A DNA stretch of 64,000 nucleotides, from positions 2,108,001-2,172,000 of the forward strand of contig NZ_CP086594.1 of the NCBI RefSeq assembly GCF_020866845.1, given 5' to 3'. Origin of the DNA: Sphingomonas radiodurans (GTDB lineage: Bacteria > Pseudomonadota > Alphaproteobacteria > Sphingomonadales > Sphingomonadaceae). The notes beneath the pieces are model-generated. The model was not told where the DNA came from, did not search any database, and saw nothing but the letters and a program-made list of their open reading frames with translations. Positions 48,541 through 58,218 of this stretch are shown here, piece by piece; position 1 is the stretch's first letter; each line of letters opens with the position of its first letter. Both the position numbers and the translations under genes were made by a program.

Positions 48541-48581
48541 CGCGCCCATGTGGCGGGTGAACGCCGCAACCGGAAGAGCCG

Positions 48582-48743
48582 ATGTCGAAACGCCCCGCCA
48601 ATGTGAAGCCGCCGGCCTATCTCACACCCAACACGCCGGTGCCCAAACCGGCGCCGATGGAACGCCCGGCAGAAGACCCGCTCGGCCGCGATCCGGTGCG
48701 CTACGGCGATTGGGAGAAGAAGGGCGTTGCGATCGACTTCTGA
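48582..48743 (+). CDS. DUF1674 protein (succinate dehydrogenase assembly factor 4 homologue)
   Basis: A 53-aa protein that small-gene filters can miss. It opens MSKRPANVKPPAYLTPN and ends with the DUF1674/SDHAF4 signature: EDPLGRDPVRYGDWEKKGVAIDF. The mitochondrial homologue binds flavinylated SdhA and helps assemble succinate dehydrogenase; the bacterial role is inferred to be the same. The family is regularly found beside rsmB in alphaproteobacteria, as here. The ribosome site is weak (GGAAGAG). Confidence 0.88.
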   Translation: MSKRPANVKPPAYLTPNTPVPKPAPMERPAEDPLGRDPVRYGDWEKKGVAIDF

Positions 48744-48797
48744 TTTGAAGCGATACGGGGACGGAACGAACCCCGATCGGCGGGAGTCTCATCGATA

Positions 48798-50651
48798 ATG
48801 TCCCGCCTTTTTGCCGATCGCCGCGTCCGCATCGCGTTTGCGGCGATCGCCGCCCTATTTGTCGCGCTCCTGCTGCTGCTCGCTGCCTTTCCGTGGGGCA
48901 TGCTGAAAGGCGTGATCGAAGATCGCATGACCGACCGGTTCGGGCGGCCGGTCACGATCGGTGAGATGCAGCGTGTCGATCATTTCGGCTTTTCCCCAAC
49001 GATCGCGCTTCGTGATGTACGCGTGCCGGGACCGGCATGGGCGGGGCCACAAGATCTTGCGCGGATCGGACAGATGGAGATCGGGTTCGGCGCGCTTTCG
49101 CTGTTCACCGGGCGGCTTGCGTTGCGGCACGTGTCGATCGCCCGCGCGCAAATGAATCTGGTGCGCGCGAAGGACGGCCGCGCGAGTTGGCAAGGCAGCG
49201 AGCGGCGCGGCGGATCGGGTGGCGGCGGGCTCGATGCGCTGACGGTGCGCGATTCGCGACTGATCTATCGCGACGCCAAGCAGGGGCGCAACTTCGACCT
49301 CGCGGTGGCATCAGACGCGCGGAGCGGGCTTCGGCTGCGAGGCTCGGGCGACGTGCGCGGGGCCAAGGTGCGGGTCGCAATTCAGGCGCCGGCGATCTCG
49401 GACGAGACGAAGAGCCCTTGGCCGTTCGACGCGCGCATGGCGGGCGACGGCCTGACGATGCACGCCAAGGGCACGATGGCGGCGCCGCTCGATACCGATC
49501 ACATGACGCTCGACGTGACGGCGCAGGCACGCGATCTGAAGCTGATCGACGCCGTTATCGAGGCTGGACTGTTCCGCTCGCAGCCGGTTGTGCTGTCGGC
49601 GCATGTCCGGCGTGGGCCTGGGCGTTGGCTTATCGATCGTCTCGATGGGCGTATCGGACGATCCGATCTGTCGGGCAAAATGACGGTGGCAAAGATCGAC
49701 GGGCGCACGAAGCTCGACGGCACGTTCCAGTCGCGCCAGCTTGATTTCGACGATTTCTCCTCCGATGAGGGCCTGGCGCTGGAAGCGGCGAAAAAGCGCG
49801 CGATCGGGCCGCGGGTGGTGCCCGATACGCAGGTGAACCTCGCCAAGATTGGGCGGACCGACGGACGGATCGCCTTCCGCGTCGGGCGGATCGTCAGCCG
49901 GCAGGGTCCGTCATCACTGACGAGTCTGGCGGGCACGCTGGTGCTCGATCATCGCGTGCTGACCGTGGCGCCGCTGGCGATCGGGATGCGGCAGGGGCGG
50001 ATTACCGGGCGTGCGATGATCGACCAAGGCGACAATGGCCCGGTGCCGATCGTGCGGCTCGATCTGCGGCTGGTTGACAGCAGTGTGCCGGCACTGGGCG
50101 GTGGCGGCGGATCGGTGACTGGGCGGGTCGATGGGCGCGTGCTGCTGGTCGGGCGCGGCGGCACGTTGCGCGCGGCGGTCGCGCGGTCGAGCGGGAGGAT
50201 CGGGATTGCGGCGCGCGATGGCGAACTGCCGCGCGAGATCGCCGAGGCGCTCGGCTTCGATGCGGGCAGCGCCTTGCTCGCCCGGAGCGACGATCGGGCG
50301 ATACTGCGCTGCGTCGTTGTCGGCTTCGCGATCCGCAACGGGGTGGGGCAGGCTGGGCCGTTCGTGGTCGATACGTCGCAGAGCCGGCTCGATGGCGCCG
50401 GGACGCTGACGTTTCCAGGAGAGACGCTCGCAATCCGGCTGAGCGGTGCGCCCAAGCACGACGCGGTTCTGCGCCTCCCCGGTGCGGCGACGATGACGGG
50501 GACGATCAGCCAGCCGAATATCGTGGTCCCGCGCGAGGTGAAATCGGTCGGGAACGTGTTCCGGGCACTTGGGCGCGCGATTACCGGGCGGCAGGGGCCG
50601 GTGGCGCAGGATGCGGATTGCGCGGGGTTGTCGGCACAGGTGCTGCGGTAG
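48798..50651 (+). CDS. AsmA-family protein
   Basis: A 617-aa envelope protein. One N-terminal membrane anchor (about 11-31, IAFAAIAALFVALLLLLAAF) is followed by a long beta-rich periplasmic region of the AsmA/TamB-like type: GRPVTIGEMQRVDHFGFSPTI at the N-terminal chorein-like part and the C-terminal AsmA-like domain (about 380-590). These proteins bridge the envelope and are linked to phospholipid transport between membranes and outer-membrane assembly. It follows the DUF1674 gene after 54 nt. Confidence 0.9.
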   Translation: MSRLFADRRVRIAFAAIAALFVALLLLLAAFPWGMLKGVIEDRMTDRFGRPVTIGEMQRVDHFGFSPTIALRDVRVPGPAWAGPQDLARIGQMEIGFGALSLFTGRLALRHVSIARAQMNLVRAKDGRASWQGSERRGGSGGGGLDALTVRDSRLIYRDAKQGRNFDLAVASDARSGLRLRGSGDVRGAKVRVAIQAPAISDETKSPWPFDARMAGDGLTMHAKGTMAAPLDTDHMTLDVTAQARDLKLIDAVIEAGLFRSQPVVLSAHVRRGPGRWLIDRLDGRIGRSDLSGKMTVAKIDGRTKLDGTFQSRQLDFDDFSSDEGLALEAAKKRAIGPRVVPDTQVNLAKIGRTDGRIAFRVGRIVSRQGPSSLTSLAGTLVLDHRVLTVAPLAIGMRQGRITGRAMIDQGDNGPVPIVRLDLRLVDSSVPALGGGGGSVTGRVDGRVLLVGRGGTLRAAVARSSGRIGIAARDGELPREIAEALGFDAGSALLARSDDRAILRCVVVGFAIRNGVGQAGPFVVDTSQSRLDGAGTLTFPGETLAIRLSGAPKHDAVLRLPGAATMTGTISQPNIVVPREVKSVGNVFRALGRAITGRQGPVAQDADCAGLSAQVLR

Positions 50652-50669
50652 GCGGGGCGCCGGGACGGG

Positions 50670-51191
50670 CTATCGCGTGGCTTCCACCAGCTTGAGCAGC
50701 GTATTCCAGTTGCGCGAGGTCGACGGAGGAAGCTTCGCGCGTGCCATCACCGGCTCAAGCAGCGATCGGCCGATCCCCTCGGCATAATCGATGAACACCT
50801 CCCGTCCGACGGCGGCTAAGCGTTCCGGGCCGCCGTAATCAAGGGGCAGGCGCGCGGGATCGACCGGCGCGTGGTGGAACAGCACCAACACCCGATTTGG
50901 CCGGGCGGCGGTCGCATCAGGGAAGGGGTTGGCGGCAGCTACCCGGGCCAGATCTTCATGGCTGCGCACGAACCATTCGGTTTCGAGTGAAAGACGCTGC
51001 CGCGCTGCGTCCTTAAGACGCGCCTCGATTGCGGCAGGATCAATCATGTCGCACCCGAACACCGCGTTGCCCGAGGCGAGCAAGGTTGCGACGTCCGTCA
51101 TTCCTTCCGCTGAAAGGAACGCGCGCAAGTCGGCCATCCTGAGCGTCTTTCCCGCGTTGATCGCGCGCGGCAGGGCGGCCCAGCGTGTCAT
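50670..51191 (-). CDS. DUF1697-family protein
   Basis: A 173-aa protein of the DUF1697 family. It has the conserved opening WAALPRAINAGKTLRMADLRAFL, ASGNAVF in the first half, and LVLFHHAPVDPARL in the middle. The family is small, widespread and without a known biochemical role. Its ATG overlaps the gpsA stop (ATGA), so it is the third gene of the tsaD-gpsA operon. Confidence 0.9.
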   Translation of the reverse strand: MTRWAALPRAINAGKTLRMADLRAFLSAEGMTDVATLLASGNAVFGCDMIDPAAIEARLKDAARQRLSLETEWFVRSHEDLARVAAANPFPDATAARPNRVLVLFHHAPVDPARLPLDYGGPERLAAVGREVFIDYAEGIGRSLLEPVMARAKLPPSTSRNWNTLLKLVEATR

Positions 51192-52159
51192 ATCTCGTCG
51201 CGCAGGGGGCGAGCGAGGAGGCTCTCGATCACGTCGCGCGCGGGAACGCCGTCAAGCAAGCGGCACACCGCGGCGGTGATCGGCATGTCGATCCCGGCCT
51301 CGGCGGCGGCCTCGGCGAGCACTGGCGCGGTGAAGGCGCCTTCCGCAACGGTGCGGCGGTCGGCAAGCAGGTTAGCCGCACGCTCACCGCGACCGAGGCC
51401 TAGCCCCAGCGAGAAATTGCGGCTGCTCGTCGATGAGCAGGTGAGGACGAGATCGCCGAGCCCCGACAGTCCGGCGAGCGTTTCAGGCCGCGCGCCGCGC
51501 GCGATCCCAAATCGCGTCATCTCGGCAAAACCACGCGCGATCAGCGCTGCGCGGGCGTTCTGCCCGAGGCCCGCTCCTTCGACGACGCCGCACGCGATCG
51601 CGAGCACGTTCTTCACTGCCCCGCCGATCTCGGCGCCGATCACGTCGGTCGAGGCATAGGGGCGGAACGCAGGGCCGGCGAGCCGCGCGGCGAGCCGTGC
51701 CTGCAGATCTTCGTCGGCGCAGGCGAGCGTGACGGCGGTGGGCAGCCCGGCGGCGACTTCGTGTGCGAAGGTCGGGCCAGAGAGGACCGCGATCGGCGCG
51801 TGCGGGTGCGCGGCTTGCGCGACCTCGCCGACCAGCCGCCGGGTGCCGGCCTCGATCCCCTTGGCGCACAGCACCAGCGGCGTGTCACCGACCGGGGTCG
51901 CGGCGAGCACTGCGCCGACATGCTGCGCCGGTGCGACGACGAGCACAGCCTCGCAGTCGGCGAGATCGTCGAGGCGGTCAGTGGCACGGATCGCGGGTGA
52001 CAGCGCAACCCCGGGGAGGAACGCCGCATTTTCATGGCGCGCGTTGATGCCATCGATCACGTCGGGCTCGCGCGCCCAGAGCAGCACATTGCCCCCGCGA
52101 GAGGCGACTTGCGCCAACGCCGTGCCCCACGCGCCGCCACCGATGACCCCGATCTTCAC
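51188..52159 (-). CDS. gpsA: NAD(P)H-dependent glycerol-3-phosphate dehydrogenase
   Basis: A 323-aa dehydrogenase that makes sn-glycerol-3-phosphate for phospholipids. It opens with the nucleotide motif [15 protein letters not shown], followed by [28 protein letters not shown], the catalytic Lys in [13 protein letters not shown], and [14 protein letters not shown] near the C-terminus. The start is a GTG overlapping the tsaD stop (GTGA). The frame is open further upstream, but that is inside tsaD. Confidence 0.96.
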   Translation of the reverse strand: MKIGVIGGGAWGTALAQVASRGGNVLLWAREPDVIDGINARHENAAFLPGVALSPAIRATDRLDDLADCEAVLVVAPAQHVGAVLAATPVGDTPLVLCAKGIEAGTRRLVGEVAQAAHPHAPIAVLSGPTFAHEVAAGLPTAVTLACADEDLQARLAARLAGPAFRPYASTDVIGAEIGGAVKNVLAIACGVVEGAGLGQNARAALIARGFAEMTRFGIARGARPETLAGLSGLGDLVLTCSSTSSRNFSLGLGLGRGERAANLLADRRTVAEGAFTAPVLAEAAAEAGIDMPITAAVCRLLDGVPARDVIESLLARPLRDEI

Positions 52160-53181
52160 CCTTTTACCCCTGCCCCGCGCACCGCTTCGGCAGTCGGATC
52201 GAGCGGCCAGCGCGGGCGTGCGGCCACGTCGAGCGCGTCGGTCAGCCCGGCGGCGAAGCGCTCCGCGCCGGCCCAGGCGATCATCGCGGCATTGTCGGTA
52301 CACAGCCACAGCGGCGGCGCGACGAAGCGCAAGCCGTGCGCCGTCGCGAGCGCTGCCAATGCAGTGCGGACCGCCGAGTTTGCCGCAACGCCGCCCGCAA
52401 CCACCAGGGCCGTCGCCCCATCGGCGCGCGCGATGGCACGCGTCGTGCGGTCGACCAGGCAATCGACCACTGCCGCCTGGAACGAGGCGGCGATATCCTC
52501 GGGGGAATAATCGCCGACGATTCGAGCGACCGCGGCCTTCAGCCCGGCGAAGGAGAAATGCGGCTCGGGTGAGCGTAGCAGCGGGCGCGGTAACGGCACC
52601 GCCTTGGGGTTGCCGAGCAGCGCAGCGCGCTCGACTGCGGGGCCGCCGGGGAAGCCGAGACCGAGCAATTTGGCGGTCTTGTCGAACGCTTCCCCGGCGG
52701 CATCGTCAATCGTCGTCGCAAGCCGGCGATACCGGTTGACGTCCTCCACGAGCAGCAACTGGCAATGCCCGCCGGAGACGAGCAGCAGCAAATAGGGGAA
52801 TTCGAGATCGGGATCGGACAGTCGCGGGCTGAGCGCATGGCCCTCGAGATGATTGACCGCGATCAGCGGCTTGCCCGCGGCGTGCGCCAGTGCCTTGCCG
52901 GTGACGAGCCCGACCATGACGCCGCCGATCAGCCCCGGCCCGGCCGTTGCGGCAACCGCATCGACGTCGGCCAGCGTGACGCCAGCATCGGCCAGCGCGG
53001 CGGCGATCAGCGGCTCCAGCGCCTCGACATGCGCGCGCGCGGCGATCTCCGGAACGACGCCGCCATACGGGCGGTGCGCGGCTTCCTGCCCGGCGAGGCG
53101 ATGCGCGAGCACTTGCCGGTCACCGGTAACCAGCGCGGCAGCGGTTTCGTCGCAGGAGGATTCGAGGCCGAGGATGAGCAT
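52156..53181 (-). CDS. tsaD: tRNA N6-adenosine threonylcarbamoyltransferase TsaD
   Basis: A 341-aa ASKHA-fold protein, the catalytic subunit for t6A formation at position 37 of ANN-decoding tRNAs. Motifs: [15 protein letters not shown], the metal-binding [24 protein letters not shown], the [22 protein letters not shown] segment and [13 protein letters not shown]. It is first in a coupled tsaD-gpsA-DUF1697 operon and divergent from hemD. Confidence 0.97.
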   Translation of the reverse strand: MLILGLESSCDETAAALVTGDRQVLAHRLAGQEAAHRPYGGVVPEIAARAHVEALEPLIAAALADAGVTLADVDAVAATAGPGLIGGVMVGLVTGKALAHAAGKPLIAVNHLEGHALSPRLSDPDLEFPYLLLLVSGGHCQLLLVEDVNRYRRLATTIDDAAGEAFDKTAKLLGLGFPGGPAVERAALLGNPKAVPLPRPLLRSPEPHFSFAGLKAAVARIVGDYSPEDIAASFQAAVVDCLVDRTTRAIARADGATALVVAGGVAANSAVRTALAALATAHGLRFVAPPLWLCTDNAAMIAWAGAERFAAGLTDALDVAARPRWPLDPTAEAVRGAGVKG

Positions 53182-53196
53182 CGCCCGTCGCTTACC

Positions 53197-53219
53197 CGTT
53201 CGCCCGAAGCTTGTCGAAG
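53197..53219. repeat. Fragment of the dispersed CGTTCG-type repeat
   Basis: CGTTCGCCCGAAGCTTGTCGAAG matches the inner arm type of the repeats near 20160-20207 and 42989-43041. Only one arm is present. It lies just upstream of tsaD in the tsaD-hemD gap. Confidence 0.45.
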
Positions 53220-53326
53220 CCGACCGCGCGGTGAATAGATTGGTTCGTGGCGGCGACCTTCGAACTCAGGACACATAAGGCCGAAAACGGTTGGCCGAGT
53301 CGTATGCCTTCAATTAGGATTGGGAC

Positions 53327-53998
53327 ATGAGCCGCCCGGTGCTGATACTGCGTCCTGCGCCGGGCGACGCAGCGACGGCGAGGCGGCTTTCAGCGGCCGG
53401 GTTGCAACCAGTCTGTCTGCCGCTGTTCGCGGTCGCTCCGCTGGTGTGGAAGCCGCCGACGGCAGGCGCGCATGATGCGTTGCTGCTGACCAGCGCGAAT
53501 GCCGTGCGCCACGCGGGCGCCGGGCTGGAGGCGTGTCGCGATCTGCCGGTGGTCGCGGTGGGGCAAGCCACCGCGGATGCTGCGGGCGCTGCGGGGTTGG
53601 ATGTCGTCGCGGTTGGGGAGGGTGATGCGGTCGCCGCGCTCGCCTTGGCTAAAGCAAGCGGCTGGAACCGCATCGTGCGCCTGACCGGCCGTGAGCGTAC
53701 CCTGCTCGAAGATGTTGCCGATATCATCGTGTACGCCAGCGAGCCGCTTGTCCCGCTGGCTGGGACGCTGGACGTGGCGCGCGGCGCGGTGGTGCTATTG
53801 CATTCGACACGCGCCGCGCGCCACTTCGTTGGCCTTGTAGAGCGCGACGGGGTGTCGCGTGCGGACGTGCGGCTCGCGGTGATCAGTGGTGCGGTAGAAG
53901 CGGCCGCCGGAGAGGGATGGGCCGCGATCGCGGTCGCCGAGACGCCGGACGATGCGGCGCTGGTCGCGGTAGCGGCGACGCTCGCGATTGACCGGTGA
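53327..53998 (+). CDS. hemD: Uroporphyrinogen-III synthase
   Basis: A 223-aa HemD-fold protein that cyclises hydroxymethylbilane in haem synthesis. The family is poorly conserved, but the opening VLILRPAPGDAATARRLSAAG, LLLTSANAVRHAG, VAVGQATADAAGAAGLDVVAVGEGD, and the ALVAVAATLAID end are typical, and the length fits. hemC, often directly ahead of hemD, is not present. The downstream membrane-anchored protein is a usual neighbour. Confidence 0.88.
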   Translation: MSRPVLILRPAPGDAATARRLSAAGLQPVCLPLFAVAPLVWKPPTAGAHDALLLTSANAVRHAGAGLEACRDLPVVAVGQATADAAGAAGLDVVAVGEGDAVAALALAKASGWNRIVRLTGRERTLLEDVADIIVYASEPLVPLAGTLDVARGAVVLLHSTRAARHFVGLVERDGVSRADVRLAVISGAVEAAAGEGWAAIAVAETPDDAALVAVAATLAIDR

Positions 53999-54022
53999 GG
54001 CGCGCGCGGGGATAAGACCGAT

Positions 54023-54928
54023 ATGGATGATGCTGCGCCGCCGCACGATGCCGCCCCGCGCCGTTCGCGTATCGGTCCGTTCGTCATCACCGTGGCGCTG
54101 GTCTTCGCGATCGGCCTCGCGCTCATGTGGGTCGGGATGCGCGATGGCGAAGGCAATGGCTGGCTGGCCGATAGCAAGGCGCCGAGTGCCCAGCCCAGCG
54201 CGTCCGTCGTCACGCCGCAGCCGGCGCCGGTCGCTCCCGTCGCCATGGCACCTGCCGCTCCCACCGATGCGCTGACGCTCGCCACCCGCGAAAGCGCGCT
54301 GGCGGCGCAGCTGGCGGCGATCGAGGCGCGGGCGGCGGCGATTGGCGGCGATGTCGCGGCATCGGCGGATCGTGCCGGCCGGGCCGAGGCGATCCTGGTC
54401 GCATTCGCGGCGCGGCGGGCGATCGAGCGCGGTACGTCGCTCGGCTATCTCGAGGAGCAGTTGCGCGCGCGCTTCGGCCAGACGCAGCAGCGCGCAGTGG
54501 TAACGGTAATCCAGGCGGCGCGCGATCCGGTGACGATCGAGGCGCTGCGCCAAGCGCTCGATGCAAACAGCACGGTGCTGCTGAGCACGGGCGCAGACGG
54601 CTGGTATGAAGGGCTGGCGCGCGAGTTTCGCAGCCTCATCGTGCTGCACGACGCTAATGTCCCATCGCCGTTGCCGGCCGACCGCTTCGCCCGCGCGCAG
54701 CGGATGCTCGATGCCGGGCAGGTCGAGCTGGCGCTGGCCGAGGTCGGCCGGCTGCCGGGCGCGGCACAAGCGACGAACTGGACCGCGGCGGCGGAGCGCT
54801 ACGTCGCGGCGCGGCGTGCGCTCGACACGCTGGAGACGGCGGCGATCGTGGGCACGATCCCGGTGGCGGTTGTGCCGGTTGTGCCGACCATGGCTGTGCC
54901 GGTGCTTCCGCCACCGCCGGCGGGCTGA
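54023..54928 (+). CDS. Membrane-anchored protein, mitofilin/HemX-like position
   Basis: A 301-aa protein. After a short cytosolic head, a helix at about 17-38 (FVITVALVFAIGLALMWVG) anchors it, followed by a Pro/Ala-rich linker (50-80), a coiled coil (about 90-135, ALAAQLAAIEARAAAIGGD) and a helical domain (140-270). The end is Pro-rich. Genes behind alphaproteobacterial hemD often encode such coiled-coil, mitofilin-related proteins; that is inference from layout, not sequence proof. It starts 24 nt after hemD. Confidence 0.72.
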   Translation: MDDAAPPHDAAPRRSRIGPFVITVALVFAIGLALMWVGMRDGEGNGWLADSKAPSAQPSASVVTPQPAPVAPVAMAPAAPTDALTLATRESALAAQLAAIEARAAAIGGDVAASADRAGRAEAILVAFAARRAIERGTSLGYLEEQLRARFGQTQQRAVVTVIQAARDPVTIEALRQALDANSTVLLSTGADGWYEGLAREFRSLIVLHDANVPSPLPADRFARAQRMLDAGQVELALAEVGRLPGAAQATNWTAAAERYVAARRALDTLETAAIVGTIPVAVVPVVPTMAVPVLPPPPAG

Positions 54929-54954
54929 TCACCTGATCTCTGCCGTCGATCGGG

Positions 54955-55755
54955 TTAGGCGCGCAATCGCTCGATCAAGGCCTGCGCGCCGGCCGGCGCG
55001 CGCACCTTGGCGCCGTTGATGAAAAATACGAACGTCTCGCGCGGCGTGGTCGGTGGGGCCGCATTCTCCACATACGGTAAGCTCTCCGGTGCGCCGCCCG
55101 CTGCCCAGGTCCGGGCGGCTTCGGCCCAGCGGTCGAGCGTTGCCGGAGCGTAACCGGCGGGCTCGTCCTCCAGCGCGTCCTCCAGCCGGGCGTAGACGAA
55201 GTCGGCGGTCACGTCGGCGATCGCCGGGTGGTCCTGCGAATCGGCGAAGACGATCGCCACGCCAGCCGCGCGGCACATGGCGATGAAGGCGGGAACGGCG
55301 AAGCTTTCATGCCGAACATGGATCGCGTGGCGCAGTGCAACGCCGTCCTGCGTCGGCGGCAACAGCGCGAGGAACGCCGCAAAGTCGTCCGGATCGAACT
55401 TCTTCGTCGCCATGAACTGCCAGAGGATGGGGCCGAGCTTGTCGCCGAGCTCGACAATACCCTGACTGACGAAGCGCTGGATCGACTCGCCGCCCTCCGC
55501 CAGCACCTTTCGGTTGGTGCAGAAGCGCGAGGCCTTGAGCGCGAAGACGAACCCGTCGGGTGCAGTTTTCGCCCAGCCTTCGAACGTCGCCGGCTTGAAC
55601 CCGCTATAATAGGTTCCGTTCACCTCGATCGCGGTGACGTGGCGGCTGGCATATTCGAGCTCGCGTTTGATCGGCCATTTTTCGGGATAAAAAGTGCCGC
55701 GCCAGGGCTCGTAGGTCCAACCGCCGATACCTACTCGAATCGCTGCGTTCGTCAT
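54955..55755 (-). CDS. DUF72-family protein
   Basis: A 266-aa TIM-barrel protein of the DUF72 (YecE-like) family. Family marks are GIGGWTYEPWRGTFYP at the N-terminus, the VNGTYYSGFKPATFEGWAKTAPDGF strand-helix block, FALKASRF, and LGPILWQF. The biochemical role is not known; homologues keep conserved Asp, Glu and Arg residues at the barrel mouth. It is convergent with the hemD cluster and ends 27 nt from it. Confidence 0.93.
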   Translation of the reverse strand: MTNAAIRVGIGGWTYEPWRGTFYPEKWPIKRELEYASRHVTAIEVNGTYYSGFKPATFEGWAKTAPDGFVFALKASRFCTNRKVLAEGGESIQRFVSQGIVELGDKLGPILWQFMATKKFDPDDFAAFLALLPPTQDGVALRHAIHVRHESFAVPAFIAMCRAAGVAIVFADSQDHPAIADVTADFVYARLEDALEDEPAGYAPATLDRWAEAARTWAAGGAPESLPYVENAAPPTTPRETFVFFINGAKVRAPAGAQALIERLRA

Positions 55756-55866
55756 CGGTCTGGCTTAGAAGGTCAGAGCGACGCCGCGAAGCCGTGTCGT
55801 AGATCTTCGCTTGCTGCGCCGCCGTCGAAGCTGCGGCCTACAAAGCCGATCGCTGCGCACGACGGC

Positions 55867-55941
55867 TGGAGCGGGCGAAGGGATTCGAACCCTCGACCCC
55901 AACCTTGGCAAGGTTGTGCTCTACCCCTGAGCTACGCCCGC
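55867..55941 (-). tRNA. tRNA-Gly (GCC)
   Basis: A 75-nt tRNA with CCA encoded. The acceptor arms GCGGGCG and CGCCCGC pair fully, the D arm is GCUC-A-GGGGUAGA-GC, the anticodon arm CAACC-UUGCCAA-GGUUG presents GCC, and the T arm GAGGG-UUCGAAU-CCCUU closes. The anticodon reads GGC and GGU codons. Confidence 0.97.
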
Positions 55942-56094
55942 TCTGGCGCCATAAGTCCCGGAAGGCTCCGGGGCTGGGTGAGGCGCGGCCCTTAGCATCG
56001 GCCTTTTAGACCCGCAAGCCCCAGTAGCATCCCCGCGGCAGGAAAGTCCGCGAGATTGACCGAAGCGGCCGTTCCCGCCTACCTCGCCTATTGA

Positions 56095-56805
56095 ATGACC
56101 GCCCCTACCATCCTGCTCGTGGAGGACGATCCAGCGCTGCGCATGCTCACCGCGCGCGCTTTGCAGGAAAACGGCTTTTCGGTCCGTCCAGCCTCGGCCG
56201 CGCCCGAGATGTGGCTTGCGCTCGATTCGGGGCCGGTCGACCTTGTGCTGCTCGATATCATGCTGCCCGGCACCAGCGGGATCGATCTGTGCCGGTCGCT
56301 GCGGCAGAAAAGCGACGTTCCGATCATTTTCATCTCGGCGCGTTCGAGCGAAACCGATCGTGTCGTCGGCCTCGAGCTGGGCGCCGACGATTATATCGCC
56401 AAGCCGTTCGGGGTGCGTGAACTGGTGGCGCGGGTGCGCGCAGTGCTGCGCCGACCTGCGCTCGACCGTCGCTCGGGCGAGGGCGACCAGGGGATGCTGC
56501 GGTTCGAGGGGTGGACGGTCAACCTGCCGCGCCGGGAACTGACGTCGCCGACTGGCGCGACGGTGGACCTGACCGGCGCCGAGTTCGACCTGCTGGTCGT
56601 GCTTGCCGACCATGCACAGCGCGTGATCGCGCGCGAACGGCTAATCGAATTGTCGCGTACGCGGCTGGGCGACAGCTCGGATCGGTCGATCGACGTGCTC
56701 GTCAGCCGGCTGCGGCGCAAGCTGTCGAGCGTCGGGGAGCAGGCGCCGATCGTGACGGTGCGGGGTGTCGGCTACATGCTGAACGTGCCGGTGGAGCGCA
56801 GTTGA
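56095..56805 (+). CDS. OmpR/PhoB-type response regulator
   Basis: A 236-aa DNA-binding regulator. The receiver (1-120) has the acidic pair at 11-12, phospho-accepting Asp54 in LLDIMLPG, the switch Ser in IFISARS and Lys103 in YIAKPF. The winged-helix domain (about 140-232) has GWTVNLPRRELTSPTG and SDRSIDVLVSRLRRKL with the recognition helix. Its stop overlaps the TTG start of the kinase gene, so both are made together. The target is unknown. Confidence 0.94.
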   Translation: MTAPTILLVEDDPALRMLTARALQENGFSVRPASAAPEMWLALDSGPVDLVLLDIMLPGTSGIDLCRSLRQKSDVPIIFISARSSETDRVVGLELGADDYIAKPFGVRELVARVRAVLRRPALDRRSGEGDQGMLRFEGWTVNLPRRELTSPTGATVDLTGAEFDLLVVLADHAQRVIARERLIELSRTRLGDSSDRSIDVLVSRLRRKLSSVGEQAPIVTVRGVGYMLNVPVERS

Positions 56806-58187
56806 AGCGACTGCTGCCGTCGATCGGTCTGCTCGGGCAGGTCGTCGCCATTCTGCTGCTGACGATGGTGATCGAGTTTGGTGTGTCGACGCTGCTGTAT
56901 GAGCGGGCGAGCGAATTTTCGGTTCGTGACGACGAAGCGCGGCGGCTGGCGGAGCATCTGGTCATCAGCCGGCGGCTGATCGAGGAGCGCAAGCCGGCCG
57001 ATCGGCCAGCGATCGCCGCGCAGCTGACCACTGACCGCTACGATGTGCATTGGGACGGCATGTCCGCCATCAGCCCCGGCGTCGATTCGGCACTCGATCA
57101 GATGCGGCGGCAGATCGTCGATTGGGAGCCGACGCTGCGCAACGGCGATCTTCGGCTGCGGCTGATCTCGCCGGGGCGAAGCTCGCGGGTGAAGGGGGCG
57201 CTGCTGCTGCGCGACGGGAGCTGGTTGCACTTCCGTACGCTCGAGGCAGTGGCAAAGATCGACCTGGCGATCGAGCGGATCGTGTTCGCGCTGGTGCCGG
57301 CATTGGCGCTAATGGTGCTGGGCGGGCTTATGATCCGCCGCGCGTTGCGCCCGCTGCGCCGGCTGGCCGAAGCAGCCGATCGCGTCGGCCACGATACGGT
57401 GGGGACGGTGCCCGAAGACGGGCCCGGGGAAGTGCGCCGGCTGGTCGCGGCATTCAATCGGATGCAGGAGCGGATCGGCGCGCTGATCGGTGCGCGCACG
57501 CAAGCGCTTGCCGCAGTCGGCCACGACCTGCGCACCCCGCTCGCGCGGCTGCGATTGCGCACCGAGGCGCTGGCGGGCGCTGGAGTGGGGTCCGACACCC
57601 GTGACGCAATCGGACATGACGTGGCCGAGATGGAGGCGATGATCACGTCGCTGCTTGCGTTCCTCGGTGGCGATGCGGATCCCGAAGCGGCGACATCGAT
57701 CGACCTGGCGGTGATGTGCGCGACGTTGGTCGACGATGCGATCGATCGCGGTCGCGATGCGCATTACGTGGGGCCGGATCATTTCGAGCTGCGGCTGCGG
57801 CGGCTGGCGGTGAAGCGTGCGTTGACCAACCTCGTCGAGAATGCACTGCACTACGGCACGCGCGTGTCGGTGGAGCTGGAGCCGGGCGACGGGATCGTTA
57901 CGGTGCGCGTGCTCGACGACGGGCCGGGGATACCCGAGAGCGAGATGGCGCACGTGCTCGAGCCGTTCGTGCGGCTCGATCCGGCACGCGGCCGTGACAC
58001 GATCGGCTTCGGGCTGGGCCTGCCGATCGTTGTCCAGGCGATCGAGGCCGAAGCTGGAACGCTTGCGCTCGCCAATTGTCCGGCGGGCGGGCTCGTGGCG
58101 ACTGTGACATTGCCGATCGCGCGCGCGGCCGGGGCGGGACACAAAAGTAAACACGCAAGCGGCGCCTCAGCAAAGTCCAATCCGTAG
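56802..58187 (+). CDS. Membrane sensor histidine kinase (HAMP, HisKA)
   Basis: A 461-aa inner-membrane kinase that partners the regulator before it. The start is a TTG overlapping the previous stop. Helix 1 (about 7-28) and helix 2 (about 160-180, ALVPALALMVLGG) frame a periplasmic sensor of about 130 residues. A HAMP linker follows (RALRPLRRLAEAADRVG), then phospho-accepting His241 in AVGHDLRTPLARLRLR, the N-box NLVENALHYG, and ATP lid DDGPGIPESEM...GFGLGLPIV. The layout is EnvZ-like. A carbonic anhydrase gene begins 31 nt downstream. Confidence 0.93.
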   Translation: MKRLLPSIGLLGQVVAILLLTMVIEFGVSTLLYERASEFSVRDDEARRLAEHLVISRRLIEERKPADRPAIAAQLTTDRYDVHWDGMSAISPGVDSALDQMRRQIVDWEPTLRNGDLRLRLISPGRSSRVKGALLLRDGSWLHFRTLEAVAKIDLAIERIVFALVPALALMVLGGLMIRRALRPLRRLAEAADRVGHDTVGTVPEDGPGEVRRLVAAFNRMQERIGALIGARTQALAAVGHDLRTPLARLRLRTEALAGAGVGSDTRDAIGHDVAEMEAMITSLLAFLGGDADPEAATSIDLAVMCATLVDDAIDRGRDAHYVGPDHFELRLRRLAVKRALTNLVENALHYGTRVSVELEPGDGIVTVRVLDDGPGIPESEMAHVLEPFVRLDPARGRDTIGFGLGLPIVVQAIEAEAGTLALANCPAGGLVATVTLPIARAAGAGHKSKHASGASAKSNP

Positions 58188-58218
58188 ATAGGGTGCTGTA
58201 TTTCAAGGAGCAGCGCAC

